64,000 nucleotides of DNA from Winogradskyella eximia (GCF_003386165.1 NZ_QRDV01000004.1:253587-317586), one strand, 5' to 3'. Shown: positions 1 to 8,853, counted from the first letter of the stretch. Notes: generated from the letters alone by a model not told the origin. Program-made: numbers and translations.

Positions 1-133
1 AACTCGCTGTTGTGTTTGTTAAACTATTGACGTCTAACGATTCAGGAGTTGGGCATGAGTTGCCATCTGAGCTATCACTAGAACATGCAAATAAAACAAG
101 TGATAAAGTAAAAATAAGTAATAATTTTTTCAT
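1..133 (-). CDS. Lipoprotein with fibronectin-III-like start, partial (cut by window edge)
   Basis: The minus strand from 133 reads MKKLLLIFTLSLVLFACSSD, then a Ser/Asp linker, a Cys-Pro pair and a segment ending NSLTNTTA, and it is open to the window edge. The start is a typical lipoprotein signal peptide with lipobox LFAC. Residues after the linker match the beginning of the neighbouring gene at 526-1197, whose first domain also starts with Cys, a short linker and SITNTTATLNW. I infer a tandem paralogue: a cell-surface lipoprotein with fibronectin type III domains. Only 44 codons are visible, so length and domain number are unknown. Confidence 0.8.
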   Translation of the reverse strand, partial: MKKLLLIFTLSLVLFACSSDSSDGNSCPTPESLDVNSLTNTTAS

Positions 134-525
134 ATCTATTTTTTATAAGGTCACGAAGATATGTGACTTGTTTAATTTCAGCAAGAAAAGTTTTAATAAA
201 TTATACTCATGCTTTTTTTTTGTTTTATAAGATGTAAACTAACTAAAAGAAATAAGGTATAGCAAATCAAATAGAACTAGTATCAATACCGTTAAGAACT
301 GAGGCATACAACATGGCCATAATCTTCAATTACTGTAAATCAATAATTACTAAGAACAGCGTTGGTGACTGGCTTGGTTTGAGATAACTCAACGGTTAAT
401 TATAAATAACTATCTAAAATAACGCAATGGTATAGTATTCTTGTAGAATAATACACTCTTAATCTATTAATAAGAATAACAAGAGTTTCTTTAAATTAGT
501 AGGTTATCTAACAGAGAAAACAATA
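134..525. other. Gene-free stretch between two paralogous lipoprotein genes
   Basis: About 390 bp lies between the stop of the lipoprotein gene at 526-1197 and the start of its partial paralogue at 133, both on the minus strand. I see no ORF with family character and no strong terminator hairpin. It should carry the promoter of the partial gene. Confidence 0.5.
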
Positions 526-1197
526 TTATAAATCAAGTGTAGTAGCCGTCACAGGACCAATCCAAGCACTAAAACCATTTTCTAAACAATTATTTCTAAC
601 ATAGAAATCATAGGTAGTGTTTGATTGTAGATTCTCAACAGTTCCAAATCCATCCTCTATATTATTACCCTCAGATTGAATCGTACCAGTTTCTAATGCA
701 AAACCTTGTAATCCATATTGTATTTGTGAACCATCATTACCAAAATCTTCCCATTTAAAATCTACATGATTTGTACCAATAGCAGCACTATTGTTACGTA
801 CTATGAAGTTGGTAGGATCATCACATAAAGGATTTGAGTCTAATGTATCAAATTCATAAGGTCCAGCCCAATCACTGTAACTTTCGGTTGAGTTACAAAA
901 TAGACTCACATAGTAAGCGTATGGAGTTGAAGGCGTTAAACCGCTAATATTATAACTGCTTTGTTGTGGTAAAACTGTAACTCCACTGCCTTGTGTGAAT
1001 CCTGATAGACCATATTCTAATTCATATTCTGAAGTTTCAACTGCAGATTGCCAATTTAAAGTGGCTGTAGTATTGGTTATGCTATAAGCCTCTAGTCCTA
1101 CAGGTTGTAAACAAACCGCATCAACATCATCTGGACTATCACTTGTACAAGCAAAAATTGTAAGCGACAGCGTAAAAATGAATAATATTTTTTTCAT
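526..1197 (-). CDS. Fibronectin type III lipoprotein
   Basis: This 223-residue protein has a lipoprotein signal peptide (MKKILFIFTLSLTIFACTSD, lipobox IFAC, Cys17) and an acidic linker that in Bacteroidota often directs surface exposure. Two repeats follow, at about residues 30-120 and 125-222. Each starts with a Cys-x-x-Pro segment, carries a W or F-containing strand (LNWQSA; FKWEDF), a Y-G-x-x-G-F segment and an N/P-T-x-Y-x-x-Y/F-V motif (TPYAYYVSLFCN; TTYDFYVRNNC), and ends in an S-x-W-x-G-P strand. These are signatures of FN3 domains in flavobacterial exported proteins. There is no enzymatic motif; a binding or structural role is inferred. A close paralogue begins immediately upstream. 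Confidence 0.8.
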   Translation of the reverse strand: MKKILFIFTLSLTIFACTSDSPDDVDAVCLQPVGLEAYSITNTTATLNWQSAVETSEYELEYGLSGFTQGSGVTVLPQQSSYNISGLTPSTPYAYYVSLFCNSTESYSDWAGPYEFDTLDSNPLCDDPTNFIVRNNSAAIGTNHVDFKWEDFGNDGSQIQYGLQGFALETGTIQSEGNNIEDGFGTVENLQSNTTYDFYVRNNCLENGFSAWIGPVTATTLDL

Positions 1198-1255
1198 GTT
1201 TATATTTTAAAAAACACGAAGATAAATGACTGATACTGTTTCGGCAAGATTATTT

Positions 1256-2329
1256 TTAATAAATCAGCGTGTTGATTTTTTCCCAAAGTTCATTATCAAA
1301 ATTAGAAAGTGCAAAATTTTCATCTTCTGCAGATTCTCCCATTCTAATGATCACTAACTTTTTACTAGGAACTACATAAATTTTTTGGTCATTTTTTCCT
1401 AATGCTGCAAACATATCACTTGGAGCATTTGGAATAAGATCACCAGTAAATTCCATTTGACTTTGAGGTAAGTGATAAGAGGATTTTCCATTTAACCACC
1501 ATAGGTAACCATAAGATTTATTAATAGACTGAGATGTGTTTGTTGCTTCGGCTAAATATGTTTCATTTACAATTTGTTGATCTTCCCATTTGCCATTGGC
1601 ATAAGTTAATAAGCCAAATCTTGCCATACTTCTTGTATTACTCCAATATACATTTAATACCCCTAGATTAAACCAACCACCATTCATGCCAATAGGTGTT
1701 CTTAGTTTGGTGTTAAAATAAGAATCCCAGGTTTGATTTGTGGCTTGCGCAACAACATCTTGCATTTTTACATAAACGTTATGGTAAGCCCAACGCGTGC
1801 CTGCATCTGCTACATATTGTAAGTTTGAAGCAGAAATATCATCACCAGTGGTATCGTCTAATCCCGAAGACATAGATAATAGGTGTTTGCACGTAATTAA
1901 ATTTTCTTTATCTAATGCAGCACTCGTCCAACCAGTACCTACATAATCTGATACTTTATTATTAATATCTATAAAACCTTCTTCTTGTGCAATTCCAGAA
2001 GTTGCTGTGGTAAGTGTCTTTCCTGCGCTTGCCCAATACCAAGTAGAGTTACTATCATGTCCATTCATATATTCTTCAACAACTATTTTTCCGTTATGGA
2101 GAATCATAAAACTTTTGGTGTTCTTTTCTTCTAAAAAGTCTAATAAAGGTTGTAGTGCATTGTCATTCCAATTTAATTCAGCCATAGATTTGGTTTCCCA
2201 AGTATCAGAATTTATTGGTGGATAATAGATTGATTCGTCCACGATGTCTTCGTCATTAGAATCGTCTGAAGCACATGAAAAGTTTATTAAAAGACTAGAA
2301 CATAGAAATATAAAATAAATATGTTTCAT
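1256..2329 (-). CDS. Serine hydrolase, beta-lactamase class C family, lipoprotein
   Basis: I place the start at the ATG at 2329. It gives a clean lipoprotein signal (MKHIYFIFLCSS, lipobox NFSC), whereas the 12 codons upstream of it do not look like an export signal. The mature protein is a penicillin-binding/class C beta-lactamase-like hydrolase. The nucleophile motif S-x-x-K is SAGK at about residue 100 (context WYWASAGKTLTT), the Y-x-N motif is YHN in WAYHNVYVKMQDVV, and the conserved HLLSMSSGLDD segment lies between them. Members of this family act as D-amino-acid peptidases or esterases, and the substrate cannot be read from sequence. The protein is about 357 aa and probably sits in the cell envelope. 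Confidence 0.88.
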   Translation of the reverse strand: MKHIYFIFLCSSLLINFSCASDDSNDEDIVDESIYYPPINSDTWETKSMAELNWNDNALQPLLDFLEEKNTKSFMILHNGKIVVEEYMNGHDSNSTWYWASAGKTLTTATSGIAQEEGFIDINNKVSDYVGTGWTSAALDKENLITCKHLLSMSSGLDDTTGDDISASNLQYVADAGTRWAYHNVYVKMQDVVAQATNQTWDSYFNTKLRTPIGMNGGWFNLGVLNVYWSNTRSMARFGLLTYANGKWEDQQIVNETYLAEATNTSQSINKSYGYLWWLNGKSSYHLPQSQMEFTGDLIPNAPSDMFAALGKNDQKIYVVPSKKLVIIRMGESAEDENFALSNFDNELWEKINTLIY

Positions 2330-2413
2330 AAAAGATGGTTTTATTATTAGACAATATAAACACAAAAAGGTTTAATAGCCTTAACGCGCAATCGAATTTA
2401 GTAAATCATTGTG

Positions 2414-2421
2414 TATCTTTG
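2414..2421 (+). promoter_or_regulatory. Bacteroidota -7 box for rimO
   Basis: TATCTTTG fits the Bacteroidota TAnnTTTG element and lies about 20 bp before the rimO ATG. No convincing -33 element is visible. Confidence 0.6.
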
Positions 2422-2441
2422 CAAACTGATTTACAAAAAGC

Positions 2442-3749
2442 ATGAGAACCAAGACTATAAAAAAGAATAGAATCAACGTTATAACATTAGGCTGTAGCAA
2501 AAATGTTTACGATAGCGAAGTGTTGATGGGACAACTAAAAGCAAGTGGAAAGGACGTTGTCCATGAGCAAGAAGGAAACGTTGTTGTCATTAATACGTGT
2601 GGTTTTATTAATAATGCCAAAGAAGAGAGTGTGAACACCATTTTGGAGTACATGCAGAAGAAAGAGGATGGTGAAGTAGATAAGGTTTTTGTGACAGGCT
2701 GTTTGAGTGAACGCTACAAGCCAGACTTAGAAAAGGAAATTCCAAATGTAGATCAGTATTTTGGTACTACAGAATTACCAGGATTATTAAAAGCATTAGG
2801 TGCAGATTATAAGCATGAGTTAATAGGTGAACGTTTAACTACAACACCAAAAAATTACGCTTATCTTAAGATTGCAGAAGGTTGCGATAGACCTTGTAGT
2901 TTTTGTGCTATTCCTATTATGAGAGGAAAACACAAAAGTACTCCAATTGAAAACTTAGTTACTGAAGCTGAGAAATTGGCTGCGAATGGAGTTAAAGAAT
3001 TAATTCTTATTGCTCAAGATTTAACGTATTACGGTTTAGATATTTACAAAAAGAGAAATCTTGCTGAGTTACTAGAAAACTTAGTTAAGGTTGAAGGTAT
3101 TGAGTGGATTCGTTTACACTATGCGTTCCCAACCGGATTTCCGATGGATGTGTTAGACATCATGAAACGTGAACCTAAGATTTGTAATTATTTAGACATT
3201 CCGTTGCAACATATTTCTGATGATTTATTAAAATCTATGCGTCGTGGAACTACAAAAGATAAAACGACAAAATTAATTAACGAATTTAGAGCTATCGTAC
3301 CAGAAATGACTATCAGAACAACACTAATTGTTGGTTATCCTGGTGAAACAGAAGCACATTTTGAAGAACTTAAACAATGGGTTTCAGAAATGCGTTTTGA
3401 GCGTTTAGGTTGCTTTACATATTCTCACGAAGAAAATACACACGCTTATAACTTAGAAGATGATGTACCTGAAGAGGTGAAAATTCAACGTGCCAATGAC
3501 ATTATGGAAATTCAATCTCAGATTTCTTGGGAATTGAATCAAGCCAAAATAGGACAAGTGTTTAAAGTAGTTATTGATAGAAAAGAAGGTAACTATTTTG
3601 TTGGTAGAACAGAATTTGATTCGCCAGATGTAGATAACGAAGTTTTAATCGATGCGACTAAAACCTATTTAAAAACAGGTGAATTTGCGACTATAAAAGT
3701 TATTGAGGCAGAAGACTTCGACCTTTATGGCGAAGTCTTGGTGTCCTAA
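2442..3749 (+). CDS. rimO: Ribosomal protein uS12 methylthiotransferase RimO
   Basis: A 435-aa radical SAM methylthiotransferase that adds a methylthio group to the conserved aspartate of ribosomal protein S12. The N-terminal MTTase domain has the three Fe-S cysteines in ITLGCSKNVYDSE, VVINTCGFI and FVTGCLSERY. The radical-SAM C-x3-C-x2-C is at about residue 148 (CDRPCSFC, followed by AIPIMRGKHKS). A C-terminal TRAM domain contains the GxxGQVFKVVIDRKEGNYFVGRTEFDSPDVDNEV-type stretch. Length matches RimO rather than MiaB, and the ITLGCSKN start is typical of RimO. Transcription likely starts from the box at 2414. It converges with the TonB-C-like gene downstream. Confidence 0.96.
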   Translation: MRTKTIKKNRINVITLGCSKNVYDSEVLMGQLKASGKDVVHEQEGNVVVINTCGFINNAKEESVNTILEYMQKKEDGEVDKVFVTGCLSERYKPDLEKEIPNVDQYFGTTELPGLLKALGADYKHELIGERLTTTPKNYAYLKIAEGCDRPCSFCAIPIMRGKHKSTPIENLVTEAEKLAANGVKELILIAQDLTYYGLDIYKKRNLAELLENLVKVEGIEWIRLHYAFPTGFPMDVLDIMKREPKICNYLDIPLQHISDDLLKSMRRGTTKDKTTKLINEFRAIVPEMTIRTTLIVGYPGETEAHFEELKQWVSEMRFERLGCFTYSHEENTHAYNLEDDVPEEVKIQRANDIMEIQSQISWELNQAKIGQVFKVVIDRKEGNYFVGRTEFDSPDVDNEVLIDATKTYLKTGEFATIKVIEAEDFDLYGEVLVS

Positions 3750-3791
3750 CATAGTTTTTGAAAGGTGAGTGAGAAAAAATAGGCGAGTGGA

Positions 3792-4604
3792 TTAACAGCG
3801 ATCTCTTGGTCCAAAAGTAAAAACGAATTCTTGTTCCATTTTTTCTCCTTTATCATTTACAGCAGGTGTCCATTTTCCTGGAATATTTTTAATGAGTTCC
3901 ATAAATTTCTCATCAATTGAAGTGTAACCAGTGCTCATAGCATCGTGTTTAACTTCTGTAACGTCACCTTGTTTAGATATTATAAAACTTATTTTTATAG
4001 CATTAATCTTGTCGTCTTTTATAACATTCATGTCTGTTAAACTATTTTCTTTCAGATATTGAAGTAGTGCTTCTTTACCATCTGCATATGTAGCCTGAGT
4101 CTCTGGAACAACAGTAATATGTGGACCGAAAAATTTGTCTTCTATAATACCTGTTTCCATATTCTTACCTCTAAATTCTGTTTTAATCGTAAAATGATTA
4201 AAGTAGTCCATAGATCTTAATAATTTCATTTGTCCATCAGTGAGAAGATCTGTGGTGCCAAATGCTTGCAGTTCCGATTGTTGGTTGTTTTTAATTACCA
4301 CAAGATTTACGGATTTAATATGTTGTATTTGATCTTTTTCGCTAGCGTTGAGAAATGCATAAATGCTAGTGGCATTTTGTACATCAGATTTTTGTACAGC
4401 AGTAAACCTGGTGTCTACACCATAATATAAATCTGGAATAGCTTTAAGATTTGGACCATGGATTTCTTTGCTTTCTAAAGCAAGGTCTTTGTTGTTTGAT
4501 AAGTTTGAATCTGTAACCGCGTTACTCTTCCATTTTGTGAAACCAAAACATAAGACACTTACAATAGCTAAAGTTGTTCCTAAAATAATAATACGCTTTT
4601 TCAT
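3792..4604 (-). CDS. Membrane-anchored protein with TonB C-terminal-like domain
   Basis: A 270-aa protein with an N-terminal hydrophobic segment (residues 2-22, MKKRIIILGTTLAIVSVLCF) that is a signal peptide or anchor. The C-terminal third has the pattern of an energy-transducer TonB_C domain: a beta strand with KQGDVTEVKHDAMS, a helix with IDEKFMELIKNIPGKWTPAVNDKGEKM, and a final strand EFVFTFG. The middle contains the conserved-looking LNPIDA-type equivalent ALLQYLKENSLTD but no catalytic motif. Similar proteins are common next to BlaR1/M56-type genes, though none is next to it here. It is probably a periplasmic protein of unknown partner, and a role in TonB energy transfer is uncertain because the proline-rich linker is missing. 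Confidence 0.6.
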   Translation of the reverse strand: MKKRIIILGTTLAIVSVLCFGFTKWKSNAVTDSNLSNNKDLALESKEIHGPNLKAIPDLYYGVDTRFTAVQKSDVQNATSIYAFLNASEKDQIQHIKSVNLVVIKNNQQSELQAFGTTDLLTDGQMKLLRSMDYFNHFTIKTEFRGKNMETGIIEDKFFGPHITVVPETQATYADGKEALLQYLKENSLTDMNVIKDDKINAIKISFIISKQGDVTEVKHDAMSTGYTSIDEKFMELIKNIPGKWTPAVNDKGEKMEQEFVFTFGPRDRC

Positions 4605-4741
4605 AATTAAATTGTTTTTGAGATGAATGAATTCAAATGTATTATTGATAGAAGCTAGGATTGTAAAATTAAATGTAAAAAAAGTGTCAATTCTTTGTGA
4701 ATTCTAGTGTTTGTAATTGCTTAAGCTAACCAGAGTGCGGA

Positions 4742-5284
4742 TTATTCGGCTTTTGTATAGGCTTCCTTCATCCACCCAATTAATTCGTCGTCAATGTCAT
4801 CAATAGATGTTATTTGAACGCGATGTGTGCACATGGTACCAAAAGGACCAGAATTGCCTAGTCGGTCTGTAGTTGGTTTTTCAGGAAGCTTTAATCCTAA
4901 ATCAATTCGTGTTTTTGTAGCAGGTTTTATTAAAACAAATTGGCGTTTTCTAATAACACTAACGCTGGTTTTTTTAGGTGTGATGGTCACATCTGTTCCA
5001 AAGGCTTTAACGGTAGCAAGTATCTTTTCATAAATAGGAAATAAACTCTCCTTGCCTTTATATTGGTTGCTCACCAAATCCTCAGACGTATTGTTTTCTT
5101 CTTTAGAAAGGGTAACAATGGTATTGGCAAAACCATGGGTGACACCATGTTCTTTTTTTAGAAAGTTGACTCCTTCAGAATGTTTAGCAAATGCTTTTTT
5201 ACTTAAAATAGATTTCCATTGTTCTAACGATTTGCCTGTTTTCTCAGGCATATTATTAATCATAGTTTGTAACGCTTTTTCCAT
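4742..5284 (-). CDS. DUF4287 / DUF5655 domain protein
   Basis: A 180-aa soluble protein with two domains I recognise. The N-terminal DUF4287 (about residues 1-70: MPEKTGKSLEQWKSIL, KHSEGVNFLKKEHGVTHGFA) is followed by a C-terminal DUF5655 (about 75-178: YEKILATVKAFGTDVTITPKKTSVSVIRKRQF, then LDLGLKLPEKP-like RIDLGLKLPEKP). This domain pair is widespread in bacteria and without assigned function; DUF5655 resembles domains that bind DNA or small ligands. It stands alone, with about 220 bp upstream before the flavodoxin-like gene. Confidence 0.8.
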   Translation of the reverse strand: MEKALQTMINNMPEKTGKSLEQWKSILSKKAFAKHSEGVNFLKKEHGVTHGFANTIVTLSKEENNTSEDLVSNQYKGKESLFPIYEKILATVKAFGTDVTITPKKTSVSVIRKRQFVLIKPATKTRIDLGLKLPEKPTTDRLGNSGPFGTMCTHRVQITSIDDIDDELIGWMKEAYTKAE

Positions 5285-5504
5285 TTTTGTTATGTATTTG
5301 TGTTAAATAAGTGACAATATGCTGTGTTTTGTGTCATATAATTGAATAAAACCCGTAGTTATATGACCAGCTCAGTGAAGCACAATAGAATGCAAATCGT
5401 CTTATTATCTTTTTATACGCTTATCAGTGCAATTATTTGGTATTTTGTTTTTTAAATGCTGCCTTTCATTTTCTAACGCTTTATCCCAATTCAATTCATT
5501 TTAT

Positions 5505-6215
5505 TTATCTGTATTCCGGATTTTCAAAATTCCAACGTGTACCATCATCCCAATCCTTACGAGAATTACCGTAAGCAGGATACCCATTATTCTCCTTTAA
5601 AAGTTTAGCCAAATGCATTAAATTATAAGTCATAAAGGTGGTATTTCTATTGGTAAAATCGTTGTTTTTAGCATCTGCTTCTTTATCGAGATAACTAGGA
5701 CCAGGTCCAACTTCTCCAATCCAACCGCAATCTGCTTGTGGTGGAATAGAATAACCAATATGTTGCAAGGCATAAAGCATACCCATGGCACAATGTTTTA
5801 CGCCATCTTCGTTACCAGTTATAATAGCACCTCCAACTTTTCCGTAGAATAGATATTGCCCTTTGTCATTTTGTTGGCCACTCATGGCATAAAAACGTTC
5901 AATTAATTTGGTGGCTTCCGAGGATTTTTCGCCCAACCAAATTGGTGTGCCAATAACGCAGATATCTGCTTCAAAAATACGCTTAAAGAGTGTTGGCCAT
6001 TCGTCGGTTTGCCAACCGTATTCCGTCATGTCAGGATATACTCCTGATGCCACATCATGGTCTATAAAACGAATGGTATCTACACTAACACCTTCTTTTT
6101 TCATAATGTCTATGGAGAGATCCATTAAGCCTTGTGTATGACTCACTCTTGGTGACTTCTTAAGCGTACAGTTAATGAAAACGGCTTTTAAATTTGAAAA
6201 ATCTGGCTTTGACAT
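5505..6215 (-). CDS. Flavodoxin-family NAD(P)H-dependent oxidoreductase
   Basis: A 236-aa protein of the NADPH-dependent FMN reductase/flavodoxin-like fold. Strand 1 with the FMN phosphate loop is AVFINCTLKKSPRVSHTQGL, and the second binding segment is CVIGTPIWLGEKSSEATKLIERF (the G-T/S-P-x-W-x-G motif of this family). A third segment is KVGGAIITGNEDGVKHCAMGMLYALQHIGYSIP. Soluble and cytoplasmic. The electron acceptor is unknown; relatives reduce quinones, azo or iron compounds. The VOC gene starts 44 bp upstream in the same orientation, so the two may be co-transcribed. Confidence 0.87.
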   Translation of the reverse strand: MSKPDFSNLKAVFINCTLKKSPRVSHTQGLMDLSIDIMKKEGVSVDTIRFIDHDVASGVYPDMTEYGWQTDEWPTLFKRIFEADICVIGTPIWLGEKSSEATKLIERFYAMSGQQNDKGQYLFYGKVGGAIITGNEDGVKHCAMGMLYALQHIGYSIPPQADCGWIGEVGPGPSYLDKEADAKNNDFTNRNTTFMTYNLMHLAKLLKENNGYPAYGNSRKDWDDGTRWNFENPEYR

Positions 6216-6258
6216 GTGCTTCGTTTTTTAGTTATCCTTAAAAGATAATAAAAAATTA

Positions 6259-6630
6259 TTAGACATGTTGGTCGATTAAAATAGCATTACCATCAGGATC
6301 TAAAACCACAAAGCTTGCAGGTCCAGAAGTGGTTTCATCGGCTTCGTGTTCTAGTGTGATGTTTTTATTTTTTAGATGTTTCTGAATGGTACGCACATCA
6401 TCAAATTTTTCGAGTGCATTGGCGTGTTGGTCCCAACCAGGATTAAAGGTAAGTATATTGTTTTCAAACATGCCTTGAAACAAACCCACTAAGGATTCTC
6501 CATTTTTCATAATGAGATAGTTCTGTTCTATACTTCCAGCAAATACTGAAAATCCTAAAGTTTCGTAAAATGTTTGTGAGGCTTTTATATCCTTTACCGC
6601 AAGACTTATTGAAAATGCGCCTAGTTTCAT
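6259..6630 (-). CDS. VOC family protein (glyoxalase/bleomycin resistance fold)
   Basis: A 123-aa protein with the beta-alpha-beta-beta-beta repeats of the vicinal oxygen chelate superfamily: [23 protein letters not shown] at the start, [22 protein letters not shown] in the middle, and [19 protein letters not shown] at the end. Function within the superfamily (lyase, dioxygenase or resistance protein) is not determined. Its first about 27 codons and about 32 bp of upstream DNA are repeated at 8990-9101, where they are fused to the end of the M14 peptidase gene. It therefore marks one edge of a duplicated accessory region. Confidence 0.87.
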   Translation of the reverse strand: MKLGAFSISLAVKDIKASQTFYETLGFSVFAGSIEQNYLIMKNGESLVGLFQGMFENNILTFNPGWDQHANALEKFDDVRTIQKHLKNKNITLEHEADETTSGPASFVVLDPDGNAILIDQHV

Positions 6631-6968
6631 AATTTAGAGTTTAAGTTAGTACTTAAAGGTAATGAAAGTTTTAATTATGGCGTTTAGTAGATGTGTTTTA
6701 ATACTAGGTATCATAACCGAGTACACACAGCACCAGCAATTAGTTATGCAAATCTTAAGGTTATAAGCCTGTATTATTAATCTAGATATTAGTATTATGC
6801 CTTACGCAGTGTATTCTGTTATGCTATAAGCTTGTTTTAAGTACCTAATAAGCATGCTATAACCACGCTATAACCTGTATTGTTAAATTTTTTATATTGC
6901 TGTATTATAGGTATTTAGCTTAAAAATTGATGTTATCGCACAACAGACCGAAATTATCCCTTTAGTAG
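6631..6968. other. Gene-free edge of the accessory region
   Basis: No ORF with family character. The first 32 bp match the DNA upstream of the chimeric ORF at 9069, then similarity stops sharply. The rest contains several short copies and inversions of GCTATAAGC/GGTTATAAGC-like words near 6759-6872. The stretch ends at the first att-like repeat. Confidence 0.5.
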
Positions 6969-7071
6969 GAACGTTATATGGTATTTTAAAAATTTGGCGA
7001 CTTTCAAAAAATGCCCAAGCCTTAGTGTTAGCAACGACTTGCGCTGTTTTTTATATACAATGTTACCTACA
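6969..7071. repeat. att-like palindromic repeat A1 (divergent copy)
   Basis: Begins AACGTTATATGG and ends TATATACAATGTTACCTACA. The outer arms pair with each other as in the other long repeats (A2-A6), but the centre differs. The right core GTTACCTACA (7062-7071) is identical to that at 62858 and is complementary to TGTAGGTAA at 7604-7612, on the far side of the enclosed gene. Confidence 0.55.
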
Positions 7072-7597
7072 GTTTTTTATCGAACGTTTCTATTATAACT
7101 TCATCATTTTCGCATAAAGGTGTTACTATTTCAGTTTTTAGTTTTGCCTTAATATTTAATTCTAAAAATCTATCAGAACGGTCTGTGTTCCAAGTTGAGT
7201 AACTTCCTGTCCAAATAACGTCAAACGCTCCATTTCCATCTTTTTTAATGGCTATTTTGTTATTATTAATAGATTCTCCATCTCTAAAAGTGACCATAGT
7301 GAATAACATATCATCAGTCCAGCCATCTTTTAAATCCAATTCTAATTCAGATAGTTCATTTATATTTATCGGATAATTTGCGAGCATTATTGATATTGGG
7401 TCATCTAAAAATTCGTCTGCTTCATCATCCAAGTTTTCTCTAACTAAATCCAGATTCTCAAAATGAATAATTAGAATATTTAATTTGTCAGTCAGTTTTC
7501 GCAGTTCAATTTCTCCAAACGAATTTGGAACATAACTGAAGTCAGTAGTTTTATTATTATCAGAATCCTTTATGGTGAATTTTACGTATTGTTTCAT
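7067..7597 (-). CDS. Unknown cassette protein, 176 aa
   Basis: I do not recognise this family. The product is soluble, acidic (runs such as NLDDEADEFLDD) and lacks a signal peptide or membrane segment. It is rich in beta-strand-like sequence, with a central LELDLKDGWTDDMLFTMVTF and a WTGSYSTWNTDRSDRFLEL segment. The gene fills its cassette almost completely: the start codon lies 7 bp inside the TGTAGGTAA end and the stop lies within the GTTACCTACA end. That compactness, and the flanking complementary 9-10-mers, are what one sees in integron gene cassettes. An accessory role is inferred from context only. Confidence 0.75.
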   Translation of the reverse strand: MKQYVKFTIKDSDNNKTTDFSYVPNSFGEIELRKLTDKLNILIIHFENLDLVRENLDDEADEFLDDPISIMLANYPININELSELELDLKDGWTDDMLFTMVTFRDGESINNNKIAIKKDGNGAFDVIWTGSYSTWNTDRSDRFLELNIKAKLKTEIVTPLCENDEVIIETFDKKL

Positions 7598-7610
7598 TCA
7601 AATTGTAGGT

Positions 7611-7722
7611 AATGTCTTGCGGATATAAAAACGTTTCAAGGTTCTATATCCAACGTTAAACGAAGGTAGCTTTTTAGAGGTTTAAAGCCAAGTGACTCAC
7701 TCTTAATTGTCTAGTTTTTTAT
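7611..7722. repeat. Short att-like hairpin plus conserved tail, copy B1
   Basis: First of three direct copies (others at 8707 and 12301). The first about 48 bp form a hairpin: GCGGATATAAAA pairs with TTCTATATCCAACG. A right core GTTAAACGAA (7655-7664) follows, then about 60 bp ending TCTAGTTTTTTAT that is conserved in all three copies. Confidence 0.8.
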
Positions 7723-8132
7723 TCTTTCCTGTCTTTAGGGTTCAATAAATAATGTTTGGCTTTTCTAAATTTATTTGAATTAAAAAATGTGTAAAAATCA
7801 GACATTAAAGCACCTTCAGAAGCTTGGACTTCAATTCCACTTTGAATATTGAGTATTTCAGTTTGATTTTCTTGGCAGAAAACTAAAAAACGGTTTAATC
7901 CATATAAGTTATATCCAGCAGATATTTCCAATGGTTTTATTGCGCAATGAATTTCAACAATCAGCGAGTTTTCAATTTCGGTATTTATAAACTTAAAAAG
8001 GAAACCATCTTTAGCTAAATAAAGTTCTGAATTTCGGTTTCCATTTAATTCAATTAGTGGATTGAAATATTTTTCAACTTTACTTTTTTCAATAGGATTA
8101 ACAGTTTGTAGTTTGAATTTTGGTATTTCCAT
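7719..8132 (-). CDS. Unknown cassette protein, about 137 aa
   Basis: Not recognised. I start it at the ATG at 8132 (MEIPKFKLQTVNPIEK). The extra 20 codons that could be added upstream run toward the left core of repeat A2 and are unlike a protein N-terminus. The product is soluble, without signal peptide; it contains SELYLAKDGFLFKFINTEI and a Tyr-rich segment AGYNLYGLNRFLVFCQEN, with a basic tail FRKAKHYLLNPKDRKE. The stop codon lies inside the conserved tail of repeat B1, so the gene was joined to that repeat by recombination. It is one of a run of minus-strand cassette genes. Confidence 0.7.
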   Translation of the reverse strand: MEIPKFKLQTVNPIEKSKVEKYFNPLIELNGNRNSELYLAKDGFLFKFINTEIENSLIVEIHCAIKPLEISAGYNLYGLNRFLVFCQENQTEILNIQSGIEVQASEGALMSDFYTFFNSNKFRKAKHYLLNPKDRKE

Positions 8133-8154
8133 CGTATAGTTACTCCAAATTAAT

Positions 8155-8313
8155 GCCACGTTTGGTGTATGGTTCGTTGCGTGGTTGAGCAACTAATTTA
8201 GTAAATAAATTACAGATAGACCCGAGCGCAGTGAACTGGCGAAGCAATATTCCGTAGGAATGTTCGTAAGTCGGCAGTGACCAAGCAATTAATTATACAT
8301 GGTGTGGTATGTA
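8155..8313. repeat. att-like palindromic repeat A2
   Basis: Long hairpin repeat: the left arm GTGTATGGTTCGTTGCGTGG pairs imperfectly with the right arm GCAATTAATTATACATGGTG, and the apex is ATTCCGTAGGAATGTTC. It is about 25 bp longer than the other copies because of an insertion around 8221-8247. Its right core GGTATGTA (8306-8313) matches TACATAC at 8700-8706 across the next gene. Confidence 0.8.
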
Positions 8314-8318
8314 GTTTA

Positions 8319-8672
8319 TTACCATCTGCTATAATTATATTCAATATTCTTGTTTTGTAAGTAGTCCTTTATATTTTCAAAGCAAGAGTCTTCTCCTCCA
8401 AATTCACTATTAATTTTATTCAATAAATTTTGATTCATATTTTCGGCATCCAATATGTCAAGTTCAGCAATGAGTTTGTTTTTATTTTCTTTATCAATCG
8501 TTAAATAGAATTCAACACCAGAGTCAGCGAACATTGCTTCGGCAGTTTTATTAATATCACAACAAACAATTACTACTTCATCATAATCGTTGACCTTAAT
8601 TTTTACATTTCTATAGAAATCAATTCTTCCATTTTCTTTAAGTGTTTTAAAATTGTAAAGAGTTAATTCCAT
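8319..8672 (-). CDS. Unknown cassette protein, about 117 aa
   Basis: Not recognised. I chose the ATG at 8672 (MELTLYNFKTLKENGRIDFYRN); an ATG 12 codons upstream at 8708 would place the start inside the cassette's terminal core. The product is soluble and acidic, with a beta-rich first half (VKIKVNDYDEVVIVCCDIN) and a helical second half with LIAELDILDAENMNQNLLNKI. It has no signal peptide or catalytic motif I can name. It sits between GGTATGTA and TACATAC, the complementary ends of its cassette. Confidence 0.7.
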   Translation of the reverse strand: MELTLYNFKTLKENGRIDFYRNVKIKVNDYDEVVIVCCDINKTAEAMFADSGVEFYLTIDKENKNKLIAELDILDAENMNQNLLNKINSEFGGEDSCFENIKDYLQNKNIEYNYSRW

Positions 8673-8706
8673 TTTGAAGGGTTTCTGATTTTTCCTAATT
8701 ACATAC

Positions 8707-8820
8707 AATGTCTCGCGGATATAAAATCATTCCAAGGTTCTATATCCATAGTTAAACGAAGGTCGTTTTTTTGAGATTTAAAGTCAAGTGGCTCGCTCTT
8801 AATTATCTAGTTTTTTTTAT
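8707..8820. repeat. Short att-like hairpin plus conserved tail, copy B2
   Basis: Second copy of the 112-114 bp direct repeat. The hairpin is CGCGGATATAAAA with TTCTATATCCA, then core GTTAAACGAA (8751-8760) and the conserved tail. Immediately after it comes the same DNA that follows copy B3, namely the 3' end of the M14 peptidase gene. Confidence 0.8.
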
Positions 8821-8853
8821 CTTCAATTGTTAATAAAGTAAAACAAGAGTTTA

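Noticed and set aside
12..230. 72-codon plus-strand reading frame at the window start
   Set aside because: It is antisense to the lipoprotein start at 133, which has a clear signal peptide and paralogue.
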